In this document: positions 7,669 through 15,447 of the stretch, in pieces | How the letters are laid out: every line of letters begins with the position of its first letter | Numbering within the stretch: the stretch's first letter is position 1 | Assembly (NCBI GenBank): GCA_900551515.1 | Contig: URWH01000014.1 | Location: 1 to 17,343 of the forward strand | Origin: an uncultured Porphyromonadaceae bacterium | Lineage (GTDB): Bacteria; Bacteroidota; Bacteroidia; Bacteroidales; Muribaculaceae | Direction: 5' to 3' | Length of the DNA stretch: 17,343 nucleotides | The notes under the pieces: generated by a model | Seen by the model: the letters and a program-made list of their open reading frames with translations, nothing else | The model's database searches: none | Told to the model about the DNA's origin: nothing | Made by a program: the position numbers and the translations under genes

Positions 7669-8733
7669 ACACCTTTGGAGAGATATACCGCCTCACCACA
7701 TTCGGCGAATCACACGGCCCCGCCATTGGCGGCGTCATCGACGGCATGCCCGCCGGCATCGCCATCGACACCGACCGTCTGTGCCGGGCCATGCAGCGCC
7801 GCCGTCCCGGACAATCCGAAATAGTCACCGCGCGTAACGAAGCCGACGAAGTGACCCTCCTGTCAGGCATCTTTGAAGGTGTCACCACCGGAACGCCGAT
7901 CGGATTCACCATCGCCAACACCGACAGTCATTCCAACGACTACGACGATTTGCGGCACACCTTCCGCCCGTCGCACGCCGATTTCACCTACACGGAAAAA
8001 TACGGCTTGCGCGACCACCGCGGAGGCGGACGCTCCTCGGCCCGCGAAACGGCCTCGCGCATAGTGGGCGGCGAGCTGGCACGACAGGCTCTCCAGACAA
8101 AAGGCATCACCATATTCGCCTACACTTCAAGAGTGGGCGATATCATCTTACCCGCCTCCTACCGGCACATCGATCCGGAAATGATCGACAGCAACGCCGT
8201 GCGGTGTCCCGACGTAAAGGTCGCACACCGGATGATCGAGCTGATCAAACGCGTAAAGGGTGCCGGCGACACTATTGGCGGTGTGGTCACCGGCGTCATC
8301 AAAGGCTGTCCCCCCGGGCTCGGCGATCCCGTTGCCGACAAGCTGCAGGCCCGTCTCGCCGCCGCGATGATGTCGATCAACGCTGCCAAAGGTTTCGATT
8401 ACGGCATGGGCTTCGACGACTGCGGCAAACTGGGCAGCGAGATGACCGACAGCTTCATCACCGGCGGCGATGGACGCATCCACACCCTCACCAATCATAC
8501 AGGGCGGCATATCAAACGGTGAAGATATCTATTTCCGCGTGGCATTCAAGCCAGTGGCCACGCTGCTGCGCGATGTGGTCACCGTGACCGACGACGGTAA
8601 GCCGACGACACTTCATGCGCGCGGGCGCCACGATCCGTGCGTGCTGCCGCGTGCCGTGCCTGTGGTCGAGGCCATGGCTGCCATGGTGATCCTCGACAGC
8701 TTGCTTCAGCAGCAGACCACACATCTGCTCTGA
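7665..8733 (+). pseudogene. aroC: chorismate synthase, frameshifted by an 11-base deletion
   Basis: AroC converts EPSP to chorismate using reduced FMN, the last shikimate step. Residues 1-279 match fully: [12 protein letters not shown] with the conserved His17, RRRPGQS, a GTPIGF strand, [18 protein letters not shown] (the FMN/phosphate-binding stretch), [16 protein letters not shown] and KGFDYGMGF. After TNHTG the frame closes at 8522 (RHIKR-stop). The rest lies in another frame: [19 protein letters not shown], then [20 protein letters not shown] to the stop at 8733. Adding 11 bases gives 1080 bases, a 359-residue protein of normal size. The missing bases fit one copy of a near-direct repeat (see findings). 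The conserved RHDPC region lies after the break, so a frameshifted product should be inactive. It overlaps ybaK by ATGA. Confidence 0.93.
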
Positions 8734-8735
8734 CC

Positions 8736-9668
8736 ATGCCCGCGCCTGCAATCCATCACTATCCCCTGCCCGCCATGCCACAAGCCGAAATCCGGTCATT
8801 CGCACAATACATCGCACGATATCTGCCCGGCAAGATCCAGAAAATCACGGTTCATGCCGGATTCACATGCCCAAACCGCGACGGGTCAAAGGGCACAGGC
8901 GGCTGCATCTATTGCAACAATTCCGCTTTCAGCCCCGCCTATGCGCTGAAAGCCGGGTCAATACCCCGGCAGATAGAGGAAGGCAAACGGTTTTTTGCAC
9001 GGAAATACACCGACATGCGCTATGTGGTTTATTTCCAGAGCTACACATCGACCAACGGTCCGGTCGGCGATGTCGTGCGGCTCATCCGGGAGGCTCTCGC
9101 ACAGCCCGGTGTTGAAGGCGTGATCATCGGCACACGCCCCGACTGCATGCCCGACGCCCTGCTGGCCGAGCTGCAGGCCATAGCCCGCGAGCATTTCGTG
9201 ATGATCGAATATGGCGCCGAATCGGCCGTCGACTCAACGCTCTCCCTCATCAACCGCTGCCACACATGGAAGGACACCGCCGATGCCGTGCGTCGCACTG
9301 CAGGCGTCGGTATTCCCGTCGGGCTCCATCTCATCCTCGGTCTTCCGGGCGAAAGCCGCGCCGACATGATGCGCACCATCAGTTGCATCAACGCCCTGCC
9401 GGTCGAAGTGGTGAAATTTCATCAACTGCAGATAGTGCGCGGCACACCGCTGGCATCTATGATTGAAAAAGGGGAAATTACTGTGGAAACTTTTTCGGCC
9501 GAAAGCTATGCCGACCTCTGCTGCGAAATCCTCCGGAAGCTGCGTCCCGACATCAGCATCGAACGGTTTGTATCGCAATCGCCCGCGTCGCTCCTCATCT
9601 CCCCGCGCTGGGGCTTGAAAAGCCACGAATTCTTAGCGCTGCTCCAGCAGCGCCTCGACAAGGAATGA
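8736..9668 (+). CDS. YhcC-type radical SAM protein (TIGR01212 family)
   Basis: The 310-residue protein matches the YhcC family. The radical SAM iron-sulfur motif is Cys45, Cys57 and Cys60 (CX11CX2C, within CPNRDGSKGTGGCIYCNN). Further family stretches are VVYFQSYTSTNGP (97-109), IGTRPDCMPD, IEYGAESA (core strand), VGLHLILGLPGES and VKFHQLQIVRGTPLA. The C-terminal ISPRWGLKSHEFL matches the family ending. The ATG at 8736 is only two bases after the aroC stop, so it is the third gene of this operon. Members are presumed to modify RNA or another macromolecule; the reaction here is not known. The nearby ybaK-like gene also acts on tRNA, which is suggestive but not evidence. Confidence 0.92.
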   Translation: MPAPAIHHYPLPAMPQAEIRSFAQYIARYLPGKIQKITVHAGFTCPNRDGSKGTGGCIYCNNSAFSPAYALKAGSIPRQIEEGKRFFARKYTDMRYVVYFQSYTSTNGPVGDVVRLIREALAQPGVEGVIIGTRPDCMPDALLAELQAIAREHFVMIEYGAESAVDSTLSLINRCHTWKDTADAVRRTAGVGIPVGLHLILGLPGESRADMMRTISCINALPVEVVKFHQLQIVRGTPLASMIEKGEITVETFSAESYADLCCEILRKLRPDISIERFVSQSPASLLISPRWGLKSHEFLALLQQRLDKE

Positions 9669-9688
9669 TGCGGCTCACCCCCGGCCGG

Positions 9689-10144
9689 TCAGATCTCTAC
9701 GGTTTTGTCCTCGATATTCTCAATGAGATTGTCGAGGTTGAAAAGCGGCAGCGGATAAGGCGCAAGAGCCGATCCCGACGTGCGCAGCGCGATCATGCCG
9801 CGGATAGCGCCGATGGATATGCTCAACATCATGCGCAGCAGTCCGGGCGTGATAAGCAGCTCGTGATACTCCATGTCGGCCATGCCGTCGAGAGCGCTGA
9901 CGCTGAATTCGACATCTATCACATAATCAAGCAGGCGCCGGCGTATCTGCGAACGCAGTGTATTGTAGTGTGCGCCCAGCCGCATAATGATGGTGTGTTT
10001 CGACGTATTGCGCCTGAACTCGGTTGAAAGCTCAACGTCGACATCTCCGCCGCGGAAAAGCATCAGTTCCCAGCGGTTGACGTGAGTGAACTCCTTCACT
10101 TCGCTTATCTGCAGCAGTTTTATATCGATATCGCGGCTATCCAT
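9689..10144 (-). CDS. SecB-like protein (tentative), last gene of the T9SS run
   Basis: The 151-residue protein is soluble, with no signal peptide. The first half is strand-rich (ELMLFRGGDVDVELSTEF, TIIMRLGAHYNTL, RLLDYVIDVEFSV). The second half has a long helix containing SIGAIRGMIALRTSGSALA, then PYPLPLFNLDNLIENIED. A strand-rich core, then an IxxIRG-type helix, then a PLP-x-xNLDxL end is the arrangement seen in SecB and SecB-like proteins, where the tail reads P-PPLNL..NFDAL. The resemblance is from pattern reading, not a search. SecB keeps secreted proteins unfolded in the cytoplasm. It lies 102 bases after gldN on the same strand, with a long hairpin between them, so it could be co-expressed with the T9SS genes. 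It converges with the radical SAM gene (20 bases between the two stops). Confidence 0.7.
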   Translation of the reverse strand: MDSRDIDIKLLQISEVKEFTHVNRWELMLFRGGDVDVELSTEFRRNTSKHTIIMRLGAHYNTLRSQIRRRLLDYVIDVEFSVSALDGMADMEYHELLITPGLLRMMLSISIGAIRGMIALRTSGSALAPYPLPLFNLDNLIENIEDKTVEI

Positions 10145-10192
10145 TGTATTTTGTTGTTTTAAAGTGTTCGGTATCAGTTTATAGAACCAACG

Positions 10193-10230
10193 CCGGCGGC
10201 CACATCCTTGTTCCGGGATGCGTCCGCCGG
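10193..10230 (-). terminator. 15-base GC-rich stem-loop between gldN and the SecB-like gene
   Basis: The left arm (10193-10207) and right arm (10216-10230) pair at 13 of 15 positions, with CCGGCGG/CCGCCGG at the base and an 8-base loop. It begins 16 bases after the gldN stop on the minus strand. The bases after it on that strand lack a T-run until about 30 bases later, so it may be a partial terminator or an mRNA stabiliser at the end of the gldKLMN message rather than a full stop. Confidence 0.55.
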
Positions 10231-10246
10231 GATGTTATGTTCTTAA

Positions 10247-11398
10247 TCAGCGCTTGCGGTCGCGTACGCTGCGTCGCGGAGCAGTTGTCGATTTTGATTC
10301 TTTGGTCTTGGGAGCTTTCGACTTGCCGCGTTTGGCTTTCACGGCCGGCTTCTTGTCCTTCTTGGGAGTGCCGCGGCGTGTTGTCGATGACCGTCCTTTC
10401 GGCTTTTCAGTTGTTGCGGCCACGGCTGTTGAGTCGCCCTCGGCTTCGGCATCTTCAAGAGCTGCCAGACGTTCGCGCTCTGCCTCCAGTTCTTCAAGCG
10501 AAGGCACCCACAGCTTATCTTCGAACGTGTCGAGCTGACGCTGGATGCTGTCCTGAGCGCGGGCCATATCGTCGGGATTGGGATAGAGCTGACGCATCGA
10601 GCGGTTGCGCAGGTTGCGGGTCTTGTAGATATCGCCTTTGTAGAGTCCGAGCTGGAAATAATCGTCGTAGGTGCACGAGGGGCGGTTGTTGGCGTCGGAG
10701 ATGAAGATGTTCTGTGTCGAGAGATACGGACGGAGATCATCGTATTTCACCCAGAACATCGGGTATTTCAGGGCGCTCATGCCATAGTCGTCGTCGCGGT
10801 GGAGTATCGGGCAGATGGCCTCGACACGTGCACGCATGCGGTTGGTGCGTGTGTCAAATTCCCAGCGTTCTATGATATAGTAGCTCAGCACTTCCGTGGC
10901 CGGCACGTCTACAGCCTCGATCTCAAATTTCGGGTGGCGTTCGCTGCTGCCGCGGCCATCCTTATAGAGGATGTTGTAGCGGTCAAGCACATCGCGCACC
11001 TTCACCTTGGCATTGTCGGAGAAATCCTCGCCGCTGTCGTTGTATTCATAGGCGTCAATCTGCCCCGAAGCAAGAAGGCGCATGATGATGCGGAAGAGAC
11101 TCTCGTTGCCGTCGACGGGCTGCTCGGGGAAGTAGAGCGGCGCATTCTCGTCTTTGTTGAGGTCCAGACTGCGGTAGATCACTTTCATCCAGGCCAGATC
11201 GGCGTCCGACGCCGGCTCGGTGGTCATGCGCTGCTGCATGCGGGTTGTCACACCGGGCGTTTCGTCTTTCTTTTTGTCACGCGAGCCGCGGCGCATCGTG
11301 GCCGTGCTGCCGGAGTCCTGCGCCGTTGCGGGCAGTGCTATGACAGTGGCGGCCGCTATGGCGCAAATGGTCAGTGCCAGTCGTTTTATCTTTTTCAT
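10247..11398 (-). CDS. gldN: T9SS component GldN/PorN
   Basis: GldN (PorN) is a periplasmic protein that binds the lipoprotein GldK/PorK in a large ring under the outer membrane, needed for type IX secretion. The 383-residue precursor has a signal peptide (MKKIKRLALTICAIAAATVIALPATAQD, likely cut after PATA). The core (about 50-310) holds family stretches: WMKVIYRSLDLNKDENAPLYFPEQP, DVLDRYNILYKDG, VLSYYIIERWEFD, ICPILHRDD, MFWVKYDDLRPYL and RNRSMRQLYPNPDD. The last 52 residues (332-383) are a disordered tail with 23 Lys or Arg. The gene lies 42 bases after gldM and is the last of the gldKLMN block. The tail may contact the periplasm-facing outer membrane or peptidoglycan, but that is inference. 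Confidence 0.92.
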   Translation of the reverse strand: MKKIKRLALTICAIAAATVIALPATAQDSGSTATMRRGSRDKKKDETPGVTTRMQQRMTTEPASDADLAWMKVIYRSLDLNKDENAPLYFPEQPVDGNESLFRIIMRLLASGQIDAYEYNDSGEDFSDNAKVKVRDVLDRYNILYKDGRGSSERHPKFEIEAVDVPATEVLSYYIIERWEFDTRTNRMRARVEAICPILHRDDDYGMSALKYPMFWVKYDDLRPYLSTQNIFISDANNRPSCTYDDYFQLGLYKGDIYKTRNLRNRSMRQLYPNPDDMARAQDSIQRQLDTFEDKLWVPSLEELEAERERLAALEDAEAEGDSTAVAATTEKPKGRSSTTRRGTPKKDKKPAVKAKRGKSKAPKTKESKSTTAPRRSVRDRKR

Positions 11399-11440
11399 CT
11401 TTTCTATAGTGATGTTTCTTTCGTTGTTTCTTTATTGGAA

Positions 11441-13000
11441 TCAGTGGCCAACCCTCACTTCAACGGGCGAGAGCGTGCGCTCTATGCCGTCGGGGCCTAT
11501 GGCTTTGATGTTGGAGATGTAGAATATGCCTTTCGTCATTCGCCGGATGCGGTCTTTCTGCTGCTGCGAGAAATTGGCGCCGCTCGAACGCTCGCGGGCT
11601 GCGTCGCCGTTGGAGTCGAGCATCACGATGTCGAATCCGGTGACGCGGAAGTCGATGTTGAGCATATCATCGTCGATGGCGGCGTCGAGGCTCTTGGCGT
11701 TGAGAACGGCCGACTTCGACAATGCGCGGCCGCCTTTATATCGCTCGGTGGTGCCGTTGGCGCCGGGTATGTTGATAAATGCCACAGGATCGGGCAGTTT
11801 GCGCACCTTGAACGAGGTGGTGTTGACAGTCTGCGAGCGTCCGTCGATCGTTGCCGTCACGGTGATCACGGCTTCGGCTCCCACCTTTGAGGGGCGGGCT
11901 ATCCAGTGATCGCCGTTCTTTGTCAGCGTGCCGTTGGTCATCGAGGCGCTGACGCCCGATGCCGCTACGCCGGGTACCGAGATGCCTATGGGGTTGTTGA
12001 TGCCGGCGTAAAGCACGTTCATCATCGTTGCCGACACGGTGGCTGTGGGTTCGATCACGGTGTACGACGACGAGAAGGCGTGCTTCGATATGGTGCCGTC
12101 GCCGTGGGGCACTTCTATATATCCTGAATAATCATATGTGCCGGGAGTGCCTGCGGTGAATTCGTAGTGTCCCGATCCCATCTGCTTGCCTCCGACATAG
12201 ATCACCGGACGTGCGGTAGTGTCGACGGCTGCGAGGACTATATCGGCGGTGTAGCGTCCGCCGCGCATCACCATACGCGACTGCGGGATGACGAATGCGT
12301 TCATCTCGTTGACACGCACATCGCCGGCGTCGACCTGGCTGAGAAGGGTGGCAAGAGCCTCGCCTTCGGCATAACGGATGTCGTTCTGCAATTTGGTCAG
12401 TAGGGTTATGGCGGCCACAGCAGGCTGGTTATCGAATTTGGCCTCTTCCCACGTCTGAGGCACCACAACGCCCGGGCGTCGGAACGGAGCGGTCGAAAGA
12501 GCTTTGTCGATGTTGGCGCGCTTGACCGAATCCACAACGATCGATTTCACATAGGTGCGGAAGCTGTCGACCTCGCCGCGCAGAGCTTCGCCTTTGCGTG
12601 TGGCGGGGTTGAGCATTATCACGGATGCCGCCTCGAGGTCTTCGCGGTTTTCCAGACTGGCGGGATTGCCGTTGACGCCGTCGGCCTTGCGAGCTATTTC
12701 GAGTTTGAAAGAGTCGATGAGATTATACATGCGCTGCGACTCCTTGCGCACTTCGTTGGCCTTTTCAAGCCATGCGCCCGCTTTCTCGGGGTTCTGCATG
12801 GCGAAGGCCTCGAGCTGTGCATAAAGGGCGCCGTTGCGCTCATTGACCGTCGCATTCGTGCGCGACAATCCGGCTTCAACCTGAGTGAAGCCGTCAAGCA
12901 CGTCGCTCGATACGTTAAGAGCGAGCATGGCGGTCAGAACGATGTACATCAGGTTGATCATCTTCTGACGCGGCGACAGTCGTACGTTGCTTTGAGCCAT
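11441..13000 (-). CDS. gldM: T9SS motor component GldM/PorM
   Basis: GldM (PorM) is a single-pass inner-membrane protein. With GldL it forms the proton-driven motor of type IX secretion, and its long periplasmic arm reaches the GldK/GldN ring. The 519 residues show the family start: SPRQKMINLMYIVLTAMLALNVSSDVLDGF, with the one membrane helix at about 14-34. A helical first periplasmic domain follows (about 35-220, with AFAMQNPEKAGAWLEKANEV and SFRTYVKSIV). Three beta-rich domains make up the remainder, including ARPVIYVGGKQM, INNPIGISVPGV and KVRKLPDPVAFI, up to the cap domain ending TLSPVEVRVGH. It is full length. The gap to gldL is 38 bases and to gldN 42 bases, with no terminator-like stem in either. 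Confidence 0.96.
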   Translation of the reverse strand: MAQSNVRLSPRQKMINLMYIVLTAMLALNVSSDVLDGFTQVEAGLSRTNATVNERNGALYAQLEAFAMQNPEKAGAWLEKANEVRKESQRMYNLIDSFKLEIARKADGVNGNPASLENREDLEAASVIMLNPATRKGEALRGEVDSFRTYVKSIVVDSVKRANIDKALSTAPFRRPGVVVPQTWEEAKFDNQPAVAAITLLTKLQNDIRYAEGEALATLLSQVDAGDVRVNEMNAFVIPQSRMVMRGGRYTADIVLAAVDTTARPVIYVGGKQMGSGHYEFTAGTPGTYDYSGYIEVPHGDGTISKHAFSSSYTVIEPTATVSATMMNVLYAGINNPIGISVPGVAASGVSASMTNGTLTKNGDHWIARPSKVGAEAVITVTATIDGRSQTVNTTSFKVRKLPDPVAFINIPGANGTTERYKGGRALSKSAVLNAKSLDAAIDDDMLNIDFRVTGFDIVMLDSNGDAARERSSGANFSQQQKDRIRRMTKGIFYISNIKAIGPDGIERTLSPVEVRVGH

Positions 13001-13038
13001 TTCCTATCGGTTTAATCTTTTACACTGTTTAGCTCTCA

Positions 13039-13941
13039 CTATGCTTCGGCGCCGGGGGCGGCGGGCTGCTCGGGTGCCGGTGCGGCGGGAGCGGCCATCG
13101 GTGCGGCGGCATACATGTTGACGGTCATTGCGTTGAGCATCTTGGCATACACCTGGTTGAGCTGTGCCATATATGCTGCCATCTGCTGGCTCTCGCGGCA
13201 GTAGCGGGCGCTGGCGTCGGCAGTGTTCTCATACATGGTGCTGATTTCCTTGATGCCGCGGTTTACGCTGTCGATGGCATCGAGCTGCGAGCTGACGCTC
13301 TTGAGCTGAATCTCGTAGATGGTGTTGAGGCCGCTGATGTTGCGGTTGAGGTTTTGCATCTGCTCTACGTAGCCCGTTGAGCTCTGGGTGATATTTTCGG
13401 AGTTCTCGGTGATGGCGCGATAGCTTTCGAGCAGCGTCTCGCTCACGCGGTTGAGAGCCTCGGTGGTGGTGAGCAGACGGCTCATCTGTTCGGTGGTGGC
13501 AGCCATCTGGGCAATATACTGCTCGGTGACGGCATCGAGCGATCCGGGCTCGGCGTCTGAAGCGGCAGCAGCAGGCACTGCGCTGACAGCCTTGGCGGCG
13601 GGGACTGCGGATGCTGCGGCACCGCCGATCACGACACTGCCGTTGCCTCCGGCGAAATCAGGCCGGTCGTCGGGATCCTTCGACGAAAGCACGGGAAACA
13701 CTTCTTCCCAGTTGTATTCTCTCGGCGGACGGTCGAAAGCGGTGAGAATAAACATCAGCACCTCGGTACCCATACCCACCGAAAGCAGCGTGTTGCCGCC
13801 CGGCAGGTGAAGGATCTTGAAGAGGGCGCCCCAGATGACGATAGCGGCGCCTATACTGTAGGCGAAGTTGAAAAAGCGCTGTCCTTTCTCGCCTGAGAGA
13901 AAACGCTCCACGCGATTTTTATATCTTCTTATCTTTCCCAT
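13039..13941 (-). CDS. gldL: T9SS motor component GldL/PorL
   Basis: GldL (PorL) is the inner-membrane stator-like partner of GldM. The 300 residues begin with a basic cytoplasmic stretch, then two membrane helices: about 24-46 (FFNFAYSIGAAIVIWGALFK) and about 51-69 (LLSVGMGTEVLMFILTAF). Glu60 in the second helix matches the conserved acidic residue thought to carry protons (Glu59 in P. gingivalis PorL, as I recall it). The soluble part has the REYNWEEVFPVL stretch, an Ala-rich spacer (about 108-130), and long coiled-coil-like helices (about 135-275). It ends in a Pro/Ala-rich tail. There are 63 bases between it and gldK. It is full length and clearly recognised. Confidence 0.96.
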   Translation of the reverse strand: MGKIRRYKNRVERFLSGEKGQRFFNFAYSIGAAIVIWGALFKILHLPGGNTLLSVGMGTEVLMFILTAFDRPPREYNWEEVFPVLSSKDPDDRPDFAGGNGSVVIGGAAASAVPAAKAVSAVPAAAASDAEPGSLDAVTEQYIAQMAATTEQMSRLLTTTEALNRVSETLLESYRAITENSENITQSSTGYVEQMQNLNRNISGLNTIYEIQLKSVSSQLDAIDSVNRGIKEISTMYENTADASARYCRESQQMAAYMAQLNQVYAKMLNAMTVNMYAAAPMAAPAAPAPEQPAAPGAEA

Positions 13942-14004
13942 TGAAGTCGGATTGTGTTATGTCTGATTATAAATGTCTGTGATCTGCGGTTTGGCCGGAG
14001 AGAG

Positions 14005-15444
14005 TTATTTCTTGATCTTCTGACCGCGTGCGAATCCTATCTGTGAGCGCACGCAGCGGAAACCTATGTAGGAGCGTTGCTCGTTCTGGTATTCCCACAT
14101 GCGGATATCCGACCGTATGTTGTGAGCCACATCCTTCCACGAGCCGCCGCGCACGATTTTGCGTTTCATCTTGTAGGGATCCTCTTTGGCGGCGTCGTAG
14201 CGGTATTCGGGGTTCATGTCGCTCGTGAGCTTGCTGACGCTTTCGTTATAAGCCGTCGAAGTCCACTCGCTGACGTTGCCGGCCATGTCGTAAAGGCCGA
14301 AATCATTGGGCGCATAAGTGCCTACGCGCGATGTGATGAGGTGGCCGTCCTGCACATAGTTACCTTCCTGCGGCTTGAAGTTGGCATAGAAACATCCCTT
14401 CTCCTCGGTGAGCGGCAGATCGCCTTCCCAGGGATATTTGTTGTCGCTGACGCCAGCACGAGCCGCAAATTCCCATTCGGCCTCGGTGGGGAGTCGGTAA
14501 GGCTCTACATAAACGCCCACCGAGCCGAGCGAACGTCGCAGATAGTCGGTGCGCCAGTTGGCAAAGGCGTTGGCCTGTTCCCAGCTCACGCCCACAACGG
14601 GATATTCGTTGTAGCCGCCGTGATTGAAATACATGCGCACGTAAGGTTCGTTGTAGGCATTGTCGAAGTCGTTGATCCAGGCGGTGGTGTCGGGATAAAC
14701 GTTGACAATATAGGTGTTGAGGAAGTCATAATCACCGGTCAGACCGCGTGTGATCGTCTGACGCACGATCTCGCCGTCGTCGGTCAGATATGCCGTATCC
14801 TTGGAGATGATGGGCACATCGGTGGGCACGGGGCGGTCGGTGTTGTATTCGCGACGGGCCGGGTTGAGGCGGTGTTTGCGCTTGGCGGCCTCGGTGTGGT
14901 TGTAGATCTCGTAGCGGTAGTTCATCTGCTCGGGATCGAGTTCACGCGCACCGGTGATGGGATTGGTGCGGTAAACGCTCTCGATGGCACGCTGCTCATC
15001 CTCGTTGGCGTTGCGCCACGGAATAGGCTTGCTCCAGTTGAGATAGGGCTTGATGGGGTTGCCTTCGCGGTCTTCCTCAAGCTTGAATTCTTCGTTGCCG
15101 CCGTAAGCCGGATCGGCCAGACGCTCGCGGATGATGGAGTCGCGCACCCAGAAGAGGAACTGCTTGTATTTCGAATTGGTAACCTCGGTTTCGTCCATCC
15201 AGAAGGCGTCGACGGAAATGCCGCGCGAGTCGGCACGCAGATTCCAGGCGCTGTCGGGCTCCTGCGGACCGGCCTTGATAGAGCCGCGGCTCACCAACAC
15301 CATGCCGTAAGGCGTGGGTTCAGCCCATGAGGTGGCGCTGACTCCGGTCACTTCACCGCCCGAGGAATTACGCGGACCTGACGCACAGCCTGCTGTAGCG
15401 GCCAGCGTCATTATTATTAGCGAATAGAGAGTTATTCTTTTCAT
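14005..15444 (-). CDS. gldK: T9SS ring lipoprotein GldK/PorK
   Basis: GldK (PorK) is an outer-membrane-anchored lipoprotein that forms rings with GldN. The 479-residue precursor starts MKRITLYSLIIMTLAATAGC, with the lipobox Cys at residue 20 followed by ASGPRNSSGG. The mature chain is an FGE-sulfatase-like domain: PYGMVLVSRGSIKAG near the start, VDAFWMDETEVTNSKYKQFL, VGVSWEQANAFANWR, RLPTEAEWEFAARAG, GLYDMAGNVSEWTSTAY, IVRGGSWKD and the final YIGFRCVRSQIGF. In T9SS this fold is structural, not enzymatic. Its ATG lies three bases after the porP stop, so the two are coupled. It is intact with typical length, and no catalytic role is claimed. Confidence 0.96.
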   Translation of the reverse strand: MKRITLYSLIIMTLAATAGCASGPRNSSGGEVTGVSATSWAEPTPYGMVLVSRGSIKAGPQEPDSAWNLRADSRGISVDAFWMDETEVTNSKYKQFLFWVRDSIIRERLADPAYGGNEEFKLEEDREGNPIKPYLNWSKPIPWRNANEDEQRAIESVYRTNPITGARELDPEQMNYRYEIYNHTEAAKRKHRLNPARREYNTDRPVPTDVPIISKDTAYLTDDGEIVRQTITRGLTGDYDFLNTYIVNVYPDTTAWINDFDNAYNEPYVRMYFNHGGYNEYPVVGVSWEQANAFANWRTDYLRRSLGSVGVYVEPYRLPTEAEWEFAARAGVSDNKYPWEGDLPLTEEKGCFYANFKPQEGNYVQDGHLITSRVGTYAPNDFGLYDMAGNVSEWTSTAYNESVSKLTSDMNPEYRYDAAKEDPYKMKRKIVRGGSWKDVAHNIRSDIRMWEYQNEQRSYIGFRCVRSQIGFARGQKIKK

Positions 15445-15447
15445 ATT

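Noticed and set aside
8494..8533. Programmed ribosomal frameshifting in aroC
   Set aside because: A shift cannot replace the missing conserved residues, and no slippery heptamer with downstream structure is seen. A deletion explains the data better.
10799..11890. A 363-residue plus-strand frame opposite gldN and gldM
   Set aside because: It is antisense to two recognised T9SS genes and crosses their boundary; no motif supports it.
14077..15330. A 417-residue plus-strand frame opposite gldK
   Set aside because: It mirrors gldK and has a repetitive Val/Gly/His/Asp composition with no family match. gldK is clearly the real gene.
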